Source: Streptomyces rubradiris (GTDB lineage: Bacteria > Actinomycetota > Actinomycetes > Streptomycetales > Streptomycetaceae). Taken from it: DNA of 64,000 bases. Location: NCBI RefSeq assembly GCF_016860525.1, contig NZ_BNEA01000015.1, forward strand, positions 558,001 to 622,000, read 5' to 3'. The notes under the pieces are model-generated. The model had not been told where the DNA came from, made no database searches, and worked only from the letters and a program-made list of their open reading frames with translations. Of the stretch, positions 61,198 to 64,000 are shown one piece after another. A program made the translations under genes and the position numbers. How positions within the stretch are numbered: position 1 is the stretch's first letter; each line of letters opens with the position of its first letter.

Positions 61198-61292
61198 CGC
61201 TCTCTTCACCCGTTCGAGGGACTACGCCCTCCATGCGCGTTTCCTACTCTGACGCCAGCGCCCGTCCATCGGGCCTGAATCCGGGAGGAAAC

Positions 61293-61838
61293 ATGCATGT
61301 CGTCCGACACCGGCTCTCCGCCGTCATCGCGGTCGTCCTGCTCTGTCTGGCCGGCGCCGTGATCAGCCTGCAGAGCACCACCACCGCCTCCGCGCAGGGC
61401 CCCGACGGGGGCGTCCACCACATGCGGCCAGGCAGCCTGAACCTACAGGGGACCCCCTCGGGACGGTGGGTGAACACCACGGTCGTGGTCACGCTGCCCC
61501 GGCCCGGCACCTACCTCCTCGACGCGGACGTCCGCGGACGCGTCGCCGGCGACGGCAACGCACGCCTCCTCGCGTCCGTCCAGGCCCGGCTCTGGAACGT
61601 CACCAACGGCACCCTGGTACCGCAGAGCGAGCGCCTGGTCACGCACATGAACACGCCCCCGCTGAGCGGGCCCGTCGCCAGGCAGTCGACGGCACCGATC
61701 AGCGAGCGCATCACCGTGAACCGGGAGACCGTGATCCGCCTCCAGGTACGGCGGGTCAACAGCGTCGGTCAGACCTACCGCGCCGACATCTTCTCGGACG
61801 GCTCCGGCCGCACCTCGCTCCGCTACCAGCGGGTGTGA
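61293..61838 (+). CDS. Secreted protein of unknown function
   Basis: 181 residues from ATG 61293, with GGGAGGAA directly upstream. Signal peptide MHVVRHRLSAVIAVVLLCLA ... ending near ASAQG. The mature part looks like a single beta sandwich (TVVVTLPRPGTYLLDADVRG; LLASVQARLWNVTNGTLVP; ETVIRLQVRRVNSVGQTY) without cysteines. Streptomyces encodes many such proteins; function not known. Confidence 0.75.
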   Translation: MHVVRHRLSAVIAVVLLCLAGAVISLQSTTTASAQGPDGGVHHMRPGSLNLQGTPSGRWVNTTVVVTLPRPGTYLLDADVRGRVAGDGNARLLASVQARLWNVTNGTLVPQSERLVTHMNTPPLSGPVARQSTAPISERITVNRETVIRLQVRRVNSVGQTYRADIFSDGSGRTSLRYQRV

Positions 61839-62242
61839 CACCGGGAAGTCCCCCAACGGCCCGCGAAGCCGAACCTGCGGTCCCGCGTCCCCGGCGACGG
61901 AAACGCGGGGCCGCGCCCATCCCGGCGACCGGACTCAGCGGCCGACCCAGCCGAGGGTGCGGGTGGGCGGGGCGAGAGCTCCCCACACGGCTGACGTGGG
62001 CCCAGCCGACGAGCGGCACCCGGTCGCGGCCGCTGTCCTGGTCGGAGGATGGAGAACCGCGCGCGACAGGGAAGAGGGACATCGGCGGCCGTCCGGGACC
62101 GCCCGTCTGGTGGAGAACCGCGCGCGACAGGGAAGAGGACCGCGAAGCCCGGCACCCGGTGCTTCGGGCGGATCACCCGAAGCACCGGCCCGGTCGTCCC
62201 CGGCCTGCGGACCATCGCACCGACACGGCAGGCCGGGACAGG
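61839..62242. other. Gap with a 28-bp direct repeat
   Basis: 404 bp between convergent genes. No gene. It carries an exact direct repeat (next entry) and several other related GGAGAACCGCGC fragments, suggesting local duplication. Confidence 0.5.
62050..62138. repeat. 28-bp exact direct repeat
   Basis: Copies at 62050-62077 and 62111-62138, each beginning TGGAGAACCGCGCGCGACAG, with 33 bp between. Function unknown. Confidence 0.9.
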
Positions 62243-63586
62243 TCACGCGGTGGCGGGGCCGTCCGTCTCGCCGGTGCCGGTGTTCTGCTCCCCGGGAGCC
62301 GGTGGGGTGGCCGTGTTCTCGGGTTCACCGTCGGCCGGGGTGCTGTTTTCGATGGCCGGGGTGTTCGGGCCGGGGGCGGCGCGGTCGTCGAGGGCGATGG
62401 TGACCGGCTCACCGTCGGGGGCGAGGCCGGTCAGGCTGTTCTCGATCCGTTCGTACAAGGTGGCGGCGAGCTCTTGGTCACCGTCGCCACTGCCGGAGGT
62501 GTGCTTGATGGCGTGGAGGCTGATCAGCAGGGCGATCAGGGAGCGGCCGGACAGTGCGGCGCGGATCCGCTCGCCGCCTTCGCCGGTGACGTGCGGCGGC
62601 ACGCGGAAGTGCGGGTGCCGTCCGGCGTGGGCGGTGAGGAACTCCCAGATGTCGCGGTGGCACAGCAGGGAGGCCGTGGAGACGCGGGCGGCCGTCTTGA
62701 GAAGGGTGCTGTGCTCCGTGCTCACCTCGGGAGTCGTGGTTGCGGAACTGGGGCCGGGCCGGGTCCGCAACTCCTCCACGGCACCGCGCAGACCGGCGAT
62801 CTCCCGCTGCAGCGAGGCCAGGCCGGAGCGGGCTTCCTCCAGGGCGGTGCCGAGTTCCTGCTTGATCTCCCCGGCGGCTTCCTGCAGCGGGTCCGGGCCG
62901 TCGTGCCGGTCATCGGCCAGGCTCTCGCCAGCGGTGCCGTCCGGGGCGGTGAGCGCGGCGAGCACGGGGGCGAGTTGCTCACCGAGGGCGTCACTGAGGG
63001 CCTCACTGAGGGCCTCGCGGACAGCACGGCGGACGGCGTCGACCGTCAGCGCCGGGCCGGGAGCGGGGCACGGGTCAACGGTGCGCTGCGCCGGGATCAC
63101 GCTGTGCAGGGTTTCTCCCGGCAGTTCGCCGGACTCCGTGATGGTGGTGACGGGTGCCGTCGCGGGGCTGGTGCGGTCCCGCTCGGTGCCGGGTGTCTCG
63201 TGGACCGTGGGGCCAGGATCAGGGGTCGGCGGGTCGGGGTGCTGTTGCGGCGGCGCGGGCGGCGTGAGATCCGCGAGCGCGGCGCGGACGTCCTCCAGTC
63301 CGGTGCGCAGTTGGGTGACGATGTCGTGGACTGTGCTGTTGAGCGATTCCCCGTTGGCGTTCAGCTTGGTGTAGACGTCGCCGAAGCCGGCGCGCATCCG
63401 GCCGAGTTCGTCGACGACCTCCTTCGTCCTGTCCTGGGCGGCCCGACCGGCCGACTCCAGCTTCTCCACGCTCTTGTCGAGCGCGTCCCGGATGTTCTTG
63501 TCCGTGTGCATGACGGCCGTGTGGAGCATGGCCAGGGAGTTGGAGAGATCCGGGTCCGGCTGGCTGGCCATCATCCCCCATTTCAT
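62243..63586 (-). CDS. Coiled-coil protein of unknown function
   Basis: 447 residues from ATG 63586; starts at GTG 63610 or ATG 63574 are possible, as no ribosome-binding site is clear. Residues ~15-110 form a long amphipathic helix (NIRDALDKSVEKLESAGRAA; HDIVTQLRTGLEDVRAALAD). A Pro/Thr-rich linker follows, then a second coiled coil (~215-290) and a compact domain (~305-395; LLCHRDIWEFLTAHAGRHPH). The acidic Pro/Thr tail is disordered. It resembles conserved Streptomyces proteins without an assigned role; a structural or partition-like function is only a guess. Confidence 0.7.
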   Translation of the reverse strand: MKWGMMASQPDPDLSNSLAMLHTAVMHTDKNIRDALDKSVEKLESAGRAAQDRTKEVVDELGRMRAGFGDVYTKLNANGESLNSTVHDIVTQLRTGLEDVRAALADLTPPAPPQQHPDPPTPDPGPTVHETPGTERDRTSPATAPVTTITESGELPGETLHSVIPAQRTVDPCPAPGPALTVDAVRRAVREALSEALSDALGEQLAPVLAALTAPDGTAGESLADDRHDGPDPLQEAAGEIKQELGTALEEARSGLASLQREIAGLRGAVEELRTRPGPSSATTTPEVSTEHSTLLKTAARVSTASLLCHRDIWEFLTAHAGRHPHFRVPPHVTGEGGERIRAALSGRSLIALLISLHAIKHTSGSGDGDQELAATLYERIENSLTGLAPDGEPVTIALDDRAAPGPNTPAIENSTPADGEPENTATPPAPGEQNTGTGETDGPATA

Positions 63587-64000
63587 TGCGTTACGTAGCT
63601 GATCGAGCACGCTTTGTATGCTGCCCCGGCCGAGGCGTCCGGTGCAGGGAGATCGGGTCAAGTGGCTGGAGAACGCCGGTTGTTCGGGCTGGAACCGGTT
63701 GGGTGGTGTACGCGCCGAAATGCGCCCCCTGGGAGCGGGGTGAGGACCCCCTGTTTGCCACTTGCGGCGACCCTCCGCAAGAGACGGACCCACAGCCGGT
63801 CATCACCGGCCGGCGGTCGGGCGCCCTGGCCCGCGCGCCCCTGACCGCGCCCACGACTCAAGGCCCGTCCCACGCCGAGCCGTTGGTCGGCATCCGAAGG
63901 GCACCGCTCCCTGTGGTCTCGCGGAAACAGGACGGCTCGGACGCCTTCTCCTACTCGGGGGAAGGCGTGCTGGAACGTCTGCTCCAGGCACAGGCGCACT
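63587..64000. other. Right edge, no gene assigned
   Basis: About 410 bp. It includes the upstream region of the coiled-coil gene. Short open frames on both strands near 63850-64000 could be the start of a gene running off the window, but none has a start with ribosome-binding site or a recognisable motif. Confidence 0.4.

Noticed and set aside
63850..64000. Start of a transposase or other gene at the right edge
   Set aside because: Short frames on both strands but no motif, start signal or terminal inverted repeat to support a call.

Overview
This is high-GC actinomycete DNA, almost certainly Streptomyces. Third codon positions are nearly all G or C, GTG and TTG starts are common, and the gene content is characteristic: a Streptomyces subtilisin inhibitor, a CYP105-type P450 with its ferredoxin, two SpoIIE-type phosphatases, F420-dependent enzymes, many secreted hydrolases and part of an NRPS cluster. 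The mix of accessory genes, several degenerate tandem repeats and no tRNA, rRNA or informational genes fit an arm-type region rather than the chromosome core. No IS element, prophage, CRISPR array or tRNA was recognised.

Layout. 1-3945: edge of a nonribosomal peptide cluster read leftwards (P450, a serine hydrolase that may be a stand-alone cyclase, then the start of an NRPS adenylation domain). 5170-7320: sensor-type SpoIIE phosphatase. 7557-8984: secreted alpha-lytic-like protease. 9615-15800: a four-gene export system with a small double-glycine leader peptide, a membrane fusion protein and two NHLM-type ABC transporters, and no recognisable peptide-modifying enzyme. 15900-18658: Lrp regulator, F420 oxidoreductase, deaminase, YihY protein. 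18832-22828: glycosyltransferase, polysaccharide deacetylase, DMT transporter and SDR. 23605-25540: heme-oxygenase-like enzyme, methyltransferase and CDGSH protein in one operon. 25738-27309: trypsin-type protease inhibitor and a Doc/RHH pair with a degenerate Fic motif. 27400-38279: secreted GH2, a second SpoIIE phosphatase, lipoprotein, ion transporter, USP, AKR and GH114. 38335-46562: P450/ferredoxin, Ddn-like enzyme, CDF transporter, xi-class GST, GlxA regulator and STAS protein.

46612-50564 is a complete membrane ion-translocating module of the Mbh/Mrp type, read leftwards, with fused subunits. Between its DUF4040 gene and its MnhB gene a 38-bp segment carrying a ribosome-binding site and start codon has been amplified about six times. 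The copies form a chain of short reading frames joined by GTGA stop/start overlaps, as if ribosomes are handed along to the next real gene. 50901-63586 holds GH16, SDR, PHP-domain protein, HAD phosphatase, a stretch with four successive hairpins behind an ECF-like promoter (candidate small RNA), an XRE-cupin regulator, PaiB-like and B3/B4 proteins, a lower-GC PLAT-like protein, diaminopropionate ammonia-lyase with a LysR regulator, a secreted protein and a coiled-coil protein.

The two loci most worth following are the orphan NHLM-exported peptide (9615-15800) and the amplified translation-start relay (49480-49694). All functions are inferred by reading motifs and context; no database search was possible.
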